Source: Prevotellaceae bacterium (GTDB lineage: Bacteria > Bacteroidota > Bacteroidia > Bacteroidales > Bacteroidaceae). Taken from it: a stretch of 26,911 nucleotides of DNA. The stretch is from contig JAGKTZ010000023.1 in assembly GCA_021153165.1 (NCBI GenBank), forward strand, positions 1-26,911. Reading direction: 5' to 3'. The translations under genes were made by a program, and so were the position numbers. Every line of letters starts with the position of its first letter. Position 1 is the stretch's first letter. Of this stretch, positions 1 through 6,967 are shown piece after piece. The notes under the pieces are model-generated. The model did not search any database. It had not been told where the DNA came from and worked only from the letters and a program-made list of their open reading frames with translations.

Positions 1-56
1 CTTGGGTGTAAAATTGGGTGTTTGTTTTATAATTTGCTGATTTTCAGCGTTTATTG

Positions 57-141
57 CGGAGAGAGAGGGATTCGAACCCCCGGTACCTCTCGGTACGGCA
101 GTTTTCAAGACTGCTGTAATCGACCACTCTACCATCTCTCC
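57..141 (-). tRNA. tRNA-Ser (anticodon UGA)
   Basis: Read on the minus strand, a 7-bp acceptor stem (GGAGAGA with TCTCTCC), a class II long variable arm, and a T-arm containing GGTTCGAATCC are all visible. The anticodon stem GCAGT/ACTGC closes a 7-base loop CTTGAAA, giving anticodon TGA, which decodes UCA and related serine codons. The discriminator base at position 57 is G, as expected for serine tRNAs. The bases that follow are CAA, so CCA is not encoded and must be added after transcription. A strong promoter lies just upstream at 169-199. Confidence 0.97.
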
Positions 142-168
142 TAATGAGTTGGTCTCATTAACTGGGTG

Positions 169-199
169 CAAAATTAGGGATTATTTTTGATTTGGCAAA
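169..199 (-). promoter_or_regulatory. Bacteroidetes-type promoter of tRNA-Ser
   Basis: On the minus strand TTTG (199-196) is followed after 19 bases by TAATTTTG (176-169). This matches the Bacteroidetes housekeeping consensus TTTG-N19-21-TAnnTTTG. Transcription would start near 163, about 20 bases before the mature tRNA 5' end. Confidence 0.8.
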
Positions 200-332
200 T
201 ATTTTCTGGACTTTTTTTGAAAAAAAATGATGTTTTTCCTGTTTTTTGATTGAGTAGTGGCTTTTTTAGGGCGTGGTAGGATGGGGAAGTGCTGATTGAT
301 GTGCTATTCAGGGAAGAGAATGTACAGAAAAT

Positions 333-411
333 AAACCTTGACCTTTTTGAAATTTCCTTAGACCTTTTTTGAACGAGACGTCGCGAAATTTTAAAAAGGT
401 TAGACTTTTTT
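333..411. repeat. Modular A/T-tract repeat, copy in the 142-591 gap
   Basis: The 450-bp gap between the tRNA and the next gene holds no convincing gene. Apart from the two promoters, it contains a block of short words separated by A or T runs. AAACCTTGACCTTTTT (333-348) is the exact reverse complement of sequence found twice at 25224-25260. AACGAGACGTCGCGAAATTTT-like sequence (372-392) recurs in direct orientation at 25266-25286 with one mismatch. The block AAAAAGGTTAGACT (395-408) recurs inverted at 25208-25221. The same modules therefore occur at both ends of the window in a different order and orientation. Confidence 0.75.
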
Positions 412-529
412 CTGTTGGAATTGTGCAGAGGTTTTTGTATGTATTTTTGAATGCTTCAGTAGGTGAGTCCTTCAACATAACGCCTCATGAGTCTTTCACC
501 ATCATGTCATCATTATTTTTCCTTATTTG

Positions 530-561
530 TTTGAATTTTCCAGATATAGTTGTTAATTTTG
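530..561 (+). promoter_or_regulatory. Promoter of the glycan-binding protein gene
   Basis: TTTG (530-533), a 20-base spacer and TAATTTTG (554-561) match the Bacteroidetes consensus exactly. The predicted start of transcription is near 567, giving a leader of about 25 bases before the ATG at 592. Confidence 0.75.
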
Positions 562-591
562 TCGTAATCTTAACTTTAATATCTAAAAAGT

Positions 592-1248
592 ATGAAACGA
601 GCATTAGTAATTATTTTGGCATTTATCAGCTGCTTTGCGGCGGAGGCACAGTTGCGCACTATCAAACCATCGAAGGTGATCAAGGTTCCGGATATCAGCT
701 ACGCAACGTATGAGAGAAATACAGACTATTATATGGAGAGTGGCAGTTCCCAATTGTTTAATGAATTGTACGATCCAGGAGATAACTGGTATAATTGTGC
801 TAACGTTGGCACACCCGTAGCATCAAGCTATTTGAGTTCGCAAGGATCACAGAGTTATAAACCAAGCCATCTTCACGATTTCAATCACGAGACAGCATGG
901 GTTGAGGGTGTAAGTGGCTATGGCGTTGGTCAATGGGTGGAGTATCGTTTCCCTGCTCAACAAACCAAGGTGACAAAGATAAAAATACTCAACGGATATG
1001 TCAAGAGTTATAAGGCATGGAACGAGAATGCACGAGTGAAGCGCCTCAAGGTTTATTATAATGGTAAAGCTGTATGTGTTCTTGAACTACAGAATAGTCG
1101 CTCAATGCAGATATTCAACGTAGGTACTTTGGGCAATGAGTATAATGCCTGGAAGTTGAGATTTGAGATATTAGATGTATATCCTGGCACAAAGTATAAA
1201 GATACCGTTATCTCTGAGATAATTTTTGATGGCATAGGCTGTTTGTAA
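592..1248 (+). CDS. Secreted NADase-type glycan-binding (discoidin-like) domain protein
   Basis: The protein is 218 residues with a signal peptide of about 19 residues (hydrophobic stretch LVIILAFISCFAA, then a likely cut after AEA). No lipobox cysteine is placed correctly, so it is probably periplasmic or secreted. The rest matches from memory the galactose-binding-like fold annotated as NADase-type glycan-binding domain. Key stretches are TAWVEGVSGYGVGQWVEYRF (about residues 99-118), KIKILNGYVKS, a run of NARVKRLKVYYNG, and the terminal FEILDVYPGTKYKDTVISEI. In better-known proteins this domain accompanies toxins or transporters; here it stands alone. It is monocistronic, with its own promoter (530-561) and terminator (1269-1304). 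The A-rich leader TATCTAAAAAGT supports this ATG. Function is unproven; binding of sugar is an inference. Confidence 0.85.
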   Translation: MKRALVIILAFISCFAAEAQLRTIKPSKVIKVPDISYATYERNTDYYMESGSSQLFNELYDPGDNWYNCANVGTPVASSYLSSQGSQSYKPSHLHDFNHETAWVEGVSGYGVGQWVEYRFPAQQTKVTKIKILNGYVKSYKAWNENARVKRLKVYYNGKAVCVLELQNSRSMQIFNVGTLGNEYNAWKLRFEILDVYPGTKYKDTVISEIIFDGIGCL

Positions 1249-1268
1249 TACATACTACCCTCAAAATG

Positions 1269-1304
1269 CTACGCTCTCCACTAAGGAGGGCGTAGTTTAT
1301 TTTT
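1269..1304 (+). terminator. Rho-independent terminator
   Basis: CTACGCTCTCC (1269-1279) pairs with GGAGGGCGTAG (1285-1295), an 11-bp stem with one G-T wobble and a 5-base loop. TTTATTTTT follows. It lies 20 bases after the stop at 1248. On the opposite strand the hairpin is followed by CATTTTG, so it may act weakly in that direction too. Confidence 0.88.
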
Positions 1305-1423
1305 ACCTTTTACATACGTACGGGCATATTGTTGCAATGTCTTTTGTGGCTTCTTTGATGTTCGCGGAGCACAAATATTGTGCGTGAGAATAGGGATGCC
1401 GTGTAACAGGGGTGATACAATTT

Positions 1424-1458
1424 GCCCCACCGGCTTTGTTTGAACTTGCGGGTGGGGC
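1424..1458. repeat. GC-rich stem-loop downstream of the BACON-like lipoprotein gene
   Basis: GCCCCACC (1424-1431) and GGTGGGGC (1451-1458) form a perfect 8-bp GC-rich stem with a 19-base loop. It sits about 50 bases past the stop of the minus-strand gene ending at 1509. No T run follows on either strand, so it is not a canonical terminator. It could stabilise the 3' end of the lptD-lipoprotein transcript. The rest of 1305-1508 shows no gene I would support. Confidence 0.5.
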
Positions 1459-1508
1459 GTATGTTGAAAATATGTGTGCGGATTTTGATGCAGTGTCTGA
1501 TTTGCTTA

Positions 1509-2207
1509 TTAAATCTTTTTCTTGCCTTCTTGTTTCACGTAGATGATGGTGGTGACACCTTCGGATGTGAGCGAGAGTTGTGCCTGGCGTGCGGTGGATG
1601 TCTCGTTTGGTTCGACATTGATGAGTGCCATTTGTGCTCCCTTCATATAGGTGCTGATTTGAGGCTTTAGCCATTCTGCATCAGATGTGAGAGTGGCGCT
1701 CTTGCCGTAGGTGCAGAAATGCACCGACGTTGATGTGGTATTGGCCAGTAGTTCTAATTCAAATCTGGCTTTAAGGCTATTAAAACTGCCGTTGGTATCA
1801 GTATTAGTGTATTTGGGTTGTGGTGAAATGATGTTCAACCATGCAGCCTGATAGATGGGTGTAGAGATGCTCAGGTACGAGTTGATGCTGATGCGGCCAG
1901 AGCGATTTTGTCCGGTCGTATTTGGTGTAGTGCTGATGCCGATACGTGTCATGCCATAACTGCCTACGGGTATCTCCTGGCTATTGGGTGATGCATCGAA
2001 CCATTCACCCTCTTTGGTCATAGTCCATGAGTCGTAGGAAACCAGTGTGGTTGTATCTGTGGTTTGGTCGGCATAGAAGACGATGCCCTCGGGGCGTTGT
2101 GGATAGAAGTAGATTTCGTGATATTCATTCTCGCCATTGAGACACGATGTCATTGTTGCTGTGATCAATGCCAGGCAAAGTGAGATTTTTGTGAAAGTTG
2201 ATTTCAT
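1509..2207 (-). CDS. Exported lipoprotein with two BACON-like repeats
   Basis: The 232-residue product begins with a lipoprotein signal: a hydrophobic stretch and the lipobox-like TMTSC, with Cys22 as the acylation site. Two similar beta-rich segments follow. One runs about residues 45-125 and ends SISTPIYQAAWLNI; the other runs about 145-230, with AEWLKPQIS, INVEPNETSTARQAQLSLTS and the ending TTIIYVKQEG. The W-x-x-P, N-x-T-x-x-R and V-x-Q-x-G spacing resembles BACON domains, Ig-like modules common in Bacteroidetes surface proteins and often linked to glycan or mucin contact. It lies 57 bp after the lptD-like gene on the same strand and is probably cotranscribed. The BACON assignment comes from pattern only; the partner or ligand is unknown. 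Confidence 0.75.
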   Translation of the reverse strand: MKSTFTKISLCLALITATMTSCLNGENEYHEIYFYPQRPEGIVFYADQTTDTTTLVSYDSWTMTKEGEWFDASPNSQEIPVGSYGMTRIGISTTPNTTGQNRSGRISINSYLSISTPIYQAAWLNIISPQPKYTNTDTNGSFNSLKARFELELLANTTSTSVHFCTYGKSATLTSDAEWLKPQISTYMKGAQMALINVEPNETSTARQAQLSLTSEGVTTIIYVKQEGKKKI

Positions 2208-2264
2208 CTTTGTAGAGTTGTTTCTTAAATGTTAGTACTATATAATATATATATGTATGGTGGA

Positions 2265-5042
2265 TTAGTACCACTCAATGTTGCTGCTGTACGAACTGCG
2301 CTTCTTCCATTTCAAAACGTCGGCCAATTCGCTTGACTTCGCACGGAAGGTGAAATTGTAGGAGACGTAGGGACGCAGAACGACGTTGCACGACATCTCG
2401 AAGCAGTGCAAGTCGCGAGAGAGTGAGGCTGTGGTCATCGATAGTTGCTTCATCTTGAAATCATATCCCGACGAGAAGGTGATATTCCAACCATCTGCGA
2501 TGCGTACGTAACCCGAAAAGTTGAGTGTCTGTGTGAAAGAGTAGGGATAGCGCATACGTCGTACGTTGATATCCTTAGCCTTGTCTTCAAACATAGTGAT
2601 GCCGTAGGATACAGTCAAGGACCAAGGGAGTGAGAATGTGAGGTATCCGTCCTCGTCGACCTTGGCTTTTTGCTTTTTCTTCACACTTTGTTGCGATGCT
2701 TTCAGGTCTGGGTCGATATTTGCATCTTCTGTGTCAAGATCCTCGTCGTCTGTTGTGGCTTTGCTCTCGCCCAGAGTGCTCTTTCTGCCCTTCAATTTGT
2801 CCATCCACTTTTGCCATGTCTGATTGTTGAAGGTGTATGAAAGGTTCTGAGACATTCCGCCGAAGCGGCCAAAGCGTCCGTAGCTCCACTCGGTGCGGTC
2901 GCTTCGGATGACCTGACCTCGTTGGTTGAAGGCGTAGGCGTATGTGGCAAATACGGCGGCCAGCGAGAAGGTGTAGTTCTTGGTCAACTTCAGACGAACA
3001 CGTGTGGACAAGTCGCTCCAGGGTTGTGTCTTTGCGGCAAAGTTGTATGAAAGGCTTCCGCTCAATTCGTCAATCAAACTAATCTTTCGCACACCGGTGG
3101 TGTCGCGGTCGCTCTTCACCTTCATCTCAAGATTGTTCGAGAGCGACATTGATAGCATCCCCTGTTGCTTGCCCGTAGGATAACCATACAGCGCGCCTTG
3201 ATAAGGCGAATATTGGACTGTTGTGACATTACCATATTGGTCAGTACGTACGTAGCTGTCCTGATAGCCATAGCGTTCGGCGGTAAAGTCTGGTGCATAC
3301 GACAGAGATATCGAGGGCTTCATCACGTGGCGAATCATCTGTATCTTATCCCCAAAGAGTTTGCGCCAAGGCTTATAGAAACCGTAGAGCGTAGTATTGG
3401 CCGAGATGCCCACATTCCATTCGTAGAGGTTGTAGAAACCGTAGGTCGTGTCTACACGTTCTACCATTTCTTCTTCATCCCACGACTTTTTCACACGACT
3501 CGTATACATGATGTCGCGGAAATTGAAGTTGGGCGTAATATTAATGTATTTGAACAGCTGAAAACTTGCATCAATAGGAATGCGGTGTTGCATACCATTG
3601 CGCCAATCTTTGATAAAGTTTGATTTGAATAGTTGGTTTTCCTTCGTCGTGATACTGTTTGACAATTGTCCGGTATACGACATCGAAATTTTCTCGTACC
3701 AGCGCTCCTTGCCGGCTTGCTTTTTGCGGCGGAAGGGGTAGAATCTATTCAGAGATATAGATACGTCGGGCAGGGTCACCGAAAGCGAAGAGTCTCGCAT
3801 ATTCTGTGTGATATTGGTCGAAGCGGAGATGTTCAGACCAATAGAAGGGAAGGTGTGAGATAAACTGATCGAACTGGCGCGTGTACTCTGTGTGTAGGAA
3901 AGTGGATTATACATACTCTCCAGGTTCTTGCGCTCATAATTTTCCGAAGCAAAGTTGACACGAGCAGAGAAGGAAGTGTTGCCACCAGCCCGAGTGTCTT
4001 TTGAGTGCGACCATTGCACTTTCAAACTCTTGGTTACTGAGTAGTCGGGCATATTCTTTTCGCCCTCGACGGTACGGATAAAGCTGGCGTAGAAGTTACC
4101 ATTGTATTTGTAGCGCTTGCGGTAATTCATTTCTCCGCTTACCCCCCACGAACCTTTGGTATAGATTTCCCCCAGGGCTTTGAAGTCCAGATAATCATTG
4201 ATGGCAAAATAATATCCCCCGTCGCGAGCATAAAATCCGCGTAGGGTTTCGTCACCAAATGAGGGGACAATGATACCGCTGGAGTATTTCTTTGTCATTG
4301 GGAAGAAGCCGTATGGCACAGCCAAGGGGAGTGGTACATCCGCGACCACGAGATAGGCGGGGCCGAAGTAGGATTCTTTGCCAGGGATCACCTTTCCGCG
4401 TGTCAAGTGTACATAGAAGTGAGGATGTTCGGCGTCGCAGGTGGTGTATTTGCCATCTTTGAAATAGAGGGTGCCATCGTCTCCGCGTTTAGCTTCATTG
4501 CTTTTCAAGAAGCCGTTGCCTTGTGCTGTCGATACGTTGGTGATATATCCTTTCTGGGTCTTGAAGTTGAAGGACATCTTCTCGCTTTTATACTCTTCAG
4601 AACCTTGTCTGAAGATGGGCGTTTCCAATAGCACATTCTTGACGGTGTCGCGATAGCCCTCGGCGTGTACCATGCTGCTGTCCATACTCATCGACAATTT
4701 TGCAGCATCTATTTTCATCCCCTGGTAGTTCACGTTGGCTTGTCCGAATAGGTAGGCAAAGTTGGTACCAGCTTCATATACCAACGAGTCGTTTGCAGTA
4801 TATTCTACAGGCGAATCGATACCCGCCTTGCGACGTCGTATAGTGTCTGTCTTGACAGAATCTGTAGGCGCATTGGTTGGTGGTATCTTCGCTATGGCAG
4901 AGTCGGCAGATAGGCTATCGTTCGTCGTATACAAGGCACGACTGTGACGCATACCGACGGGGGCGGTATGCGCAGATAAGACGACTGCTGAAAGCATGAA
5001 GGCTATGAGCAATATAGGGAAGAATAGGAGTTTACCTTTCAA
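2265..5042 (-). CDS. lptD: LptD-like outer membrane LPS assembly protein
   Basis: This large outer membrane protein has about 925 residues. Its signal peptide runs KGKLLFFPILLIAFMLSAVVLSA. An OstA/LptA-like periplasmic beta segment follows (about 80-250), with phrases such as YLFGQANVNYQGMKIDA and YFKDGKYTTCDAEHPHFYV. The rest is a long beta-barrel of alternating aromatic strands ending in an aromatic residue (IEWY), as barrel proteins do. An acidic then lysine-rich stretch interrupts the barrel at about residues 760-810 and may be a surface loop. LptD places LPS in the outer leaflet. No ATG precedes the signal peptide. The open frame begins at TTG 5078, but that codon overlaps a TAnnTTTG box, so TTG at 5042 is preferred. 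It lies between an HD phosphohydrolase and a lipoprotein gene. Family assignment is good; the exact start is uncertain. Confidence 0.85.
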   Translation of the reverse strand: MKGKLLFFPILLIAFMLSAVVLSAHTAPVGMRHSRALYTTNDSLSADSAIAKIPPTNAPTDSVKTDTIRRRKAGIDSPVEYTANDSLVYEAGTNFAYLFGQANVNYQGMKIDAAKLSMSMDSSMVHAEGYRDTVKNVLLETPIFRQGSEEYKSEKMSFNFKTQKGYITNVSTAQGNGFLKSNEAKRGDDGTLYFKDGKYTTCDAEHPHFYVHLTRGKVIPGKESYFGPAYLVVADVPLPLAVPYGFFPMTKKYSSGIIVPSFGDETLRGFYARDGGYYFAINDYLDFKALGEIYTKGSWGVSGEMNYRKRYKYNGNFYASFIRTVEGEKNMPDYSVTKSLKVQWSHSKDTRAGGNTSFSARVNFASENYERKNLESMYNPLSYTQSTRASSISLSHTFPSIGLNISASTNITQNMRDSSLSVTLPDVSISLNRFYPFRRKKQAGKERWYEKISMSYTGQLSNSITTKENQLFKSNFIKDWRNGMQHRIPIDASFQLFKYINITPNFNFRDIMYTSRVKKSWDEEEMVERVDTTYGFYNLYEWNVGISANTTLYGFYKPWRKLFGDKIQMIRHVMKPSISLSYAPDFTAERYGYQDSYVRTDQYGNVTTVQYSPYQGALYGYPTGKQQGMLSMSLSNNLEMKVKSDRDTTGVRKISLIDELSGSLSYNFAAKTQPWSDLSTRVRLKLTKNYTFSLAAVFATYAYAFNQRGQVIRSDRTEWSYGRFGRFGGMSQNLSYTFNNQTWQKWMDKLKGRKSTLGESKATTDDEDLDTEDANIDPDLKASQQSVKKKQKAKVDEDGYLTFSLPWSLTVSYGITMFEDKAKDINVRRMRYPYSFTQTLNFSGYVRIADGWNITFSSGYDFKMKQLSMTTASLSRDLHCFEMSCNVVLRPYVSYNFTFRAKSSELADVLKWKKRSSYSSNIEWY

Positions 5043-5075
5043 GACGATATTCCTTACTTGTTTATTTACAATCCG

Positions 5076-5093
5076 CAAAAATACGCAAAAATA
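5076..5093 (-). promoter_or_regulatory. Tandem -7 boxes before the lptD-like gene
   Basis: On the minus strand TATTTTTG occurs twice, at 5093-5086 and 5083-5076, both matching TAnnTTTG. I see no TTTG at the usual distance upstream. Start of transcription would be near 5080 or 5070. That favours translation from 5042 and suggests the gene can be transcribed apart from the HD gene 52 bp upstream. Confidence 0.4.
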
Positions 5094-5130
5094 TTGATTC
5101 CCTTTGCTCTTTAAGGTATTTTAGTACGGG

Positions 5131-5670
5131 TCAACCGAATAACTGGTGCCATTTTTGAAAAATCTCTACACCATCGTGGCCAAATTTCTCCAAACTTGTG
5201 ATCACGCGTTCGATGCTTTTGGCTTTGTCGGGATGGCTCTTCGAGTAGAATTTATCTGCATAGCACACGACTTGTTCTTCTAATGTTTCGGGGCAATAGT
5301 CTCCTGGCGGCAGGGGAAGTCCGCGCTCCTGGATTTGTGCTGCTGTCAGCCCGGTGCCGGTGTGTCGCTCGCAGATGCGTGCCATGGCCTCGTCGCCTTC
5401 GCAGCGTAGCATTTCTGCGCCACATCGTCCGTGCAACAAGTAAGGCAGTGTGCCATGACAGTGGATGCCGGGCGCGTCGGTCTGACAGATGCCGATGTCG
5501 TGAAGCATTGCACCGCGATAAAGCACATCTGTATTTAGATTCAGCTCAGGGTGTCGTGCCGCTACGCCGAGCGCGTGGGCTGCTACCTGGGTGCTGTGAT
5601 GAATGAGCAGGCGACGCAGTTCGCTGTCGTCGGGATAATATTTCAGGATGACTTCGAGTGGAGATAGCAT
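5131..5670 (-). CDS. HD-domain phosphohydrolase
   Basis: This 179-residue protein of the HD superfamily has His25, the His57-Asp58 pair in MLHDIG, His103 in ERHTG and Asp139 in YADKF. These fit the H...HD...H...D metal ligand pattern of metal-dependent phosphohydrolases. It is a compact single domain with no signal peptide, so it is cytoplasmic. The substrate cannot be told from sequence; relatives hydrolyse nucleotides or related phosphoesters. It is divergent from the uridine kinase gene across 228 bp and is followed at 52 bp by the lptD-like gene. The ATG at 5670 is the first in frame and gives the usual family start just before the first helix. Confidence 0.85.
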   Translation of the reverse strand: MLSPLEVILKYYPDDSELRRLLIHHSTQVAAHALGVAARHPELNLNTDVLYRGAMLHDIGICQTDAPGIHCHGTLPYLLHGRCGAEMLRCEGDEAMARICERHTGTGLTAAQIQERGLPLPPGDYCPETLEEQVVCYADKFYSKSHPDKAKSIERVITSLEKFGHDGVEIFQKWHQLFG

Positions 5671-5746
5671 AAGATTCTAAGGGGAAAAAGCGTTGGGATA
5701 AAAGTAAATTCATACATGAGCGCCAGGCTCAATCTGTTCATGTAAG

Positions 5747-5754
5747 CAAAAATA
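5747..5754 (-). promoter_or_regulatory. Candidate -7 box for the HD phosphohydrolase gene
   Basis: TATTTTTG on the minus strand matches TAnnTTTG, 77 bases before the ATG at 5670. No clear TTTG partner is seen at 19-21 bases, so support is partial. Confidence 0.35.
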
Positions 5755-5850
5755 AGACTTTCTGCTCAACTGTCTGGACAGAAAAGTGGATATTTTCACT
5801 TTTGTGGGAAAAATAGCTGTGCGTATGCCTGCCCGAGTCAAAGTTTTTCC

Positions 5851-5858
5851 TAATTTTG
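5851..5858 (+). promoter_or_regulatory. Candidate -7 box for the uridine kinase gene
   Basis: TAATTTTG matches TAnnTTTG and lies 40 bases before the ATG at 5899. The upstream TTTG element is not evident. Confidence 0.45.
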
Positions 5859-5898
5859 CCATAATATCATTTGTAGAACGATAAAATCAAGAAAATAT

Positions 5899-6516
5899 AT
5901 GCTTATCATAGGTATCGCCGGTGGTACGGGTTCGGGCAAGACCACCGTAGTTAGAAAGATAGTAGAGAGTTTGCCGGATGGTTCGGTGGCGGTAATTCCG
6001 CAAGATTCCTATTACAACGACCAGTCGCACCTGCCCTTGAATGTGCGCAAGCAGACCAATTTCGATCACCCCGATGCTTTCGAATGGCCACTCTTGGCAC
6101 AGCAAATCGAGGACCTCAAAGCGGGGCGCTCCATCGAGCAACCTACTTATTCCTATATCACCTGCACGCGCTTGGCTGAGACGGTGCATGTCGCGCCCCG
6201 CGATGTGATCATCGTCGAGGGCATCATGACGCTCTACGACAAGAAACTGCGCGACCAGATGGACCTGAAGATCTTCGTAGATGCTGAACCCGACGAACGC
6301 CTGCTGCGCGTCATCGTGCGAGATATTGCAGAGCGCGGACATCCCCTCGAGATGCTTATCTCAAAATACCGCAATGTGCTCAAACCTATGCACGACGAAT
6401 TTATCGAACCTACCAAGCAATTTGCAGACATTATCATCCCCAATGGCGGAGACAATGAACGTGCCATAACGATGATGAAGCAGTATATCCTGTCTGCTTT
6501 GAGTGAACTAAAATAA
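5899..6516 (+). CDS. udk: Uridine kinase
   Basis: Uridine kinase phosphorylates uridine or cytidine to UMP or CMP in pyrimidine salvage, in the cytoplasm. The 205-residue protein has the P-loop GGTGSGKTT at residues 8-16. Uridine-kinase landmarks follow: QDSYYND (about 35-41), NFDHPDAFEW (about 54-63), TYSYITCTR, the Walker B-like VIIVEGIMTLYD, and the lid-region arginines in ERLLRVIVRDIAERG. Length is normal for bacterial Udk. The ATG at 5899 opens directly into the first beta strand, and an A-rich leader precedes it. It is transcribed alone, divergent from the HD gene, and faces the ygiQ gene convergently across a repeat-bearing gap. Confidence 0.95.
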   Translation: MLIIGIAGGTGSGKTTVVRKIVESLPDGSVAVIPQDSYYNDQSHLPLNVRKQTNFDHPDAFEWPLLAQQIEDLKAGRSIEQPTYSYITCTRLAETVHVAPRDVIIVEGIMTLYDKKLRDQMDLKIFVDAEPDERLLRVIVRDIAERGHPLEMLISKYRNVLKPMHDEFIEPTKQFADIIIPNGGDNERAITMMKQYILSALSELK

Positions 6517-6580
6517 GAGGGAGCACCATCAATGTTTGGCGCAATTTTGCCAATCATAGACCCTTGATGGCCTTGTCGTA

Positions 6581-6935
6581 TTTGTCAAAATTTTTCGCAT
6601 TTTCAGAGGGGTATATGGCGCGTAGAATTTTTCATCAGGCAAATGGTTGGAAATACGCCAAGCACAGACGGCCAATTTTGGCTATTTTGGGTCGTAAATG
6701 TGAGGAAATATTGCATTTTATGCCGATTTTTGTGAAAAATGAGGGTGCAATTTGATAAAATTCCCCTTTGAAAATACAAAAGAAAGTGAGGCTTTGTGAA
6801 AACTTTCCTTAGGTTTTTTGAAAAAATCTAAGACTTTTTTTTCACAAAGCCTCACTTCCTTTTTACAAGGTCTATCGTAAACGCAATTTGTTTTTCTATT
6901 TACTCAAAAGCGTTTGTCAAAATTTTTCGCATTTT
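6581..6935 (-). repeat. 355-bp intergenic element, copy A, bounded by exact 23-bp direct repeats
   Basis: The gap 6517-6967 between convergent udk and ygiQ has no convincing gene. An exact 23-bp sequence (minus-strand core ATGCGAAAAATTTTGACAAA, preceded by AAA) is present at 6581-6603 and 6913-6935 in the same orientation. The same 23-mer bounds a 354-bp stretch at 13969-14322 on the plus strand. Read on the minus strand, copy A has AAATAGAAAAACAAATTGCG exactly 11 bases after the first 23-mer and CTTGGCGTATTTCC exactly 45 bases before the second. Copy B has near-identical blocks at the same offsets. The middle holds the inverted repeat described separately. Confidence 0.8.
6782..6859. terminator. 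Long nested inverted repeat between convergent genes
   Basis: AAGTGAGGCTTTGTGAAAA (6784-6802) and its exact reverse complement (6839-6857) form a 19-bp perfect stem, extended one more pair after a mismatch. Inside lies a second inverted pair, CTTAGGTTTTTT with AAAAAATCTAAG (6809-6832), differing at one base. The whole 78 bp can fold as one extended hairpin. Its position between convergent udk and ygiQ suits a two-way terminator, though the stem is AT-rich and the flanking T run (6852-6864) is interrupted. It may instead be an element-borne palindrome. Confidence 0.6.
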
Positions 6936-6967
6936 TTATATGCCCTATTTTGCACCTATTCTGTTCA

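Noticed and set aside
369..713. A 114-codon open frame overlapping the start of the glycan-binding gene
   Set aside because: It runs through the repeat block and promoter at 530-561 and overlaps a gene with a clear signal peptide.
5302..5606. Plus-strand open frame across the HD phosphohydrolase gene
   Set aside because: It is cysteine- and arginine-rich with no domain, as expected for a shadow of a GC-richer gene.
6564..6755. A 63-codon plus-strand open frame in the udk-ygiQ gap
   Set aside because: It begins over the 23-bp repeat and is not conserved in the related element at 13969-14322; likely chance.
6581..6935. Insertion sequence or classical MITE
   Set aside because: The bounding 23-mers are direct rather than inverted, no transposase is present, and no target duplication could be recognised.
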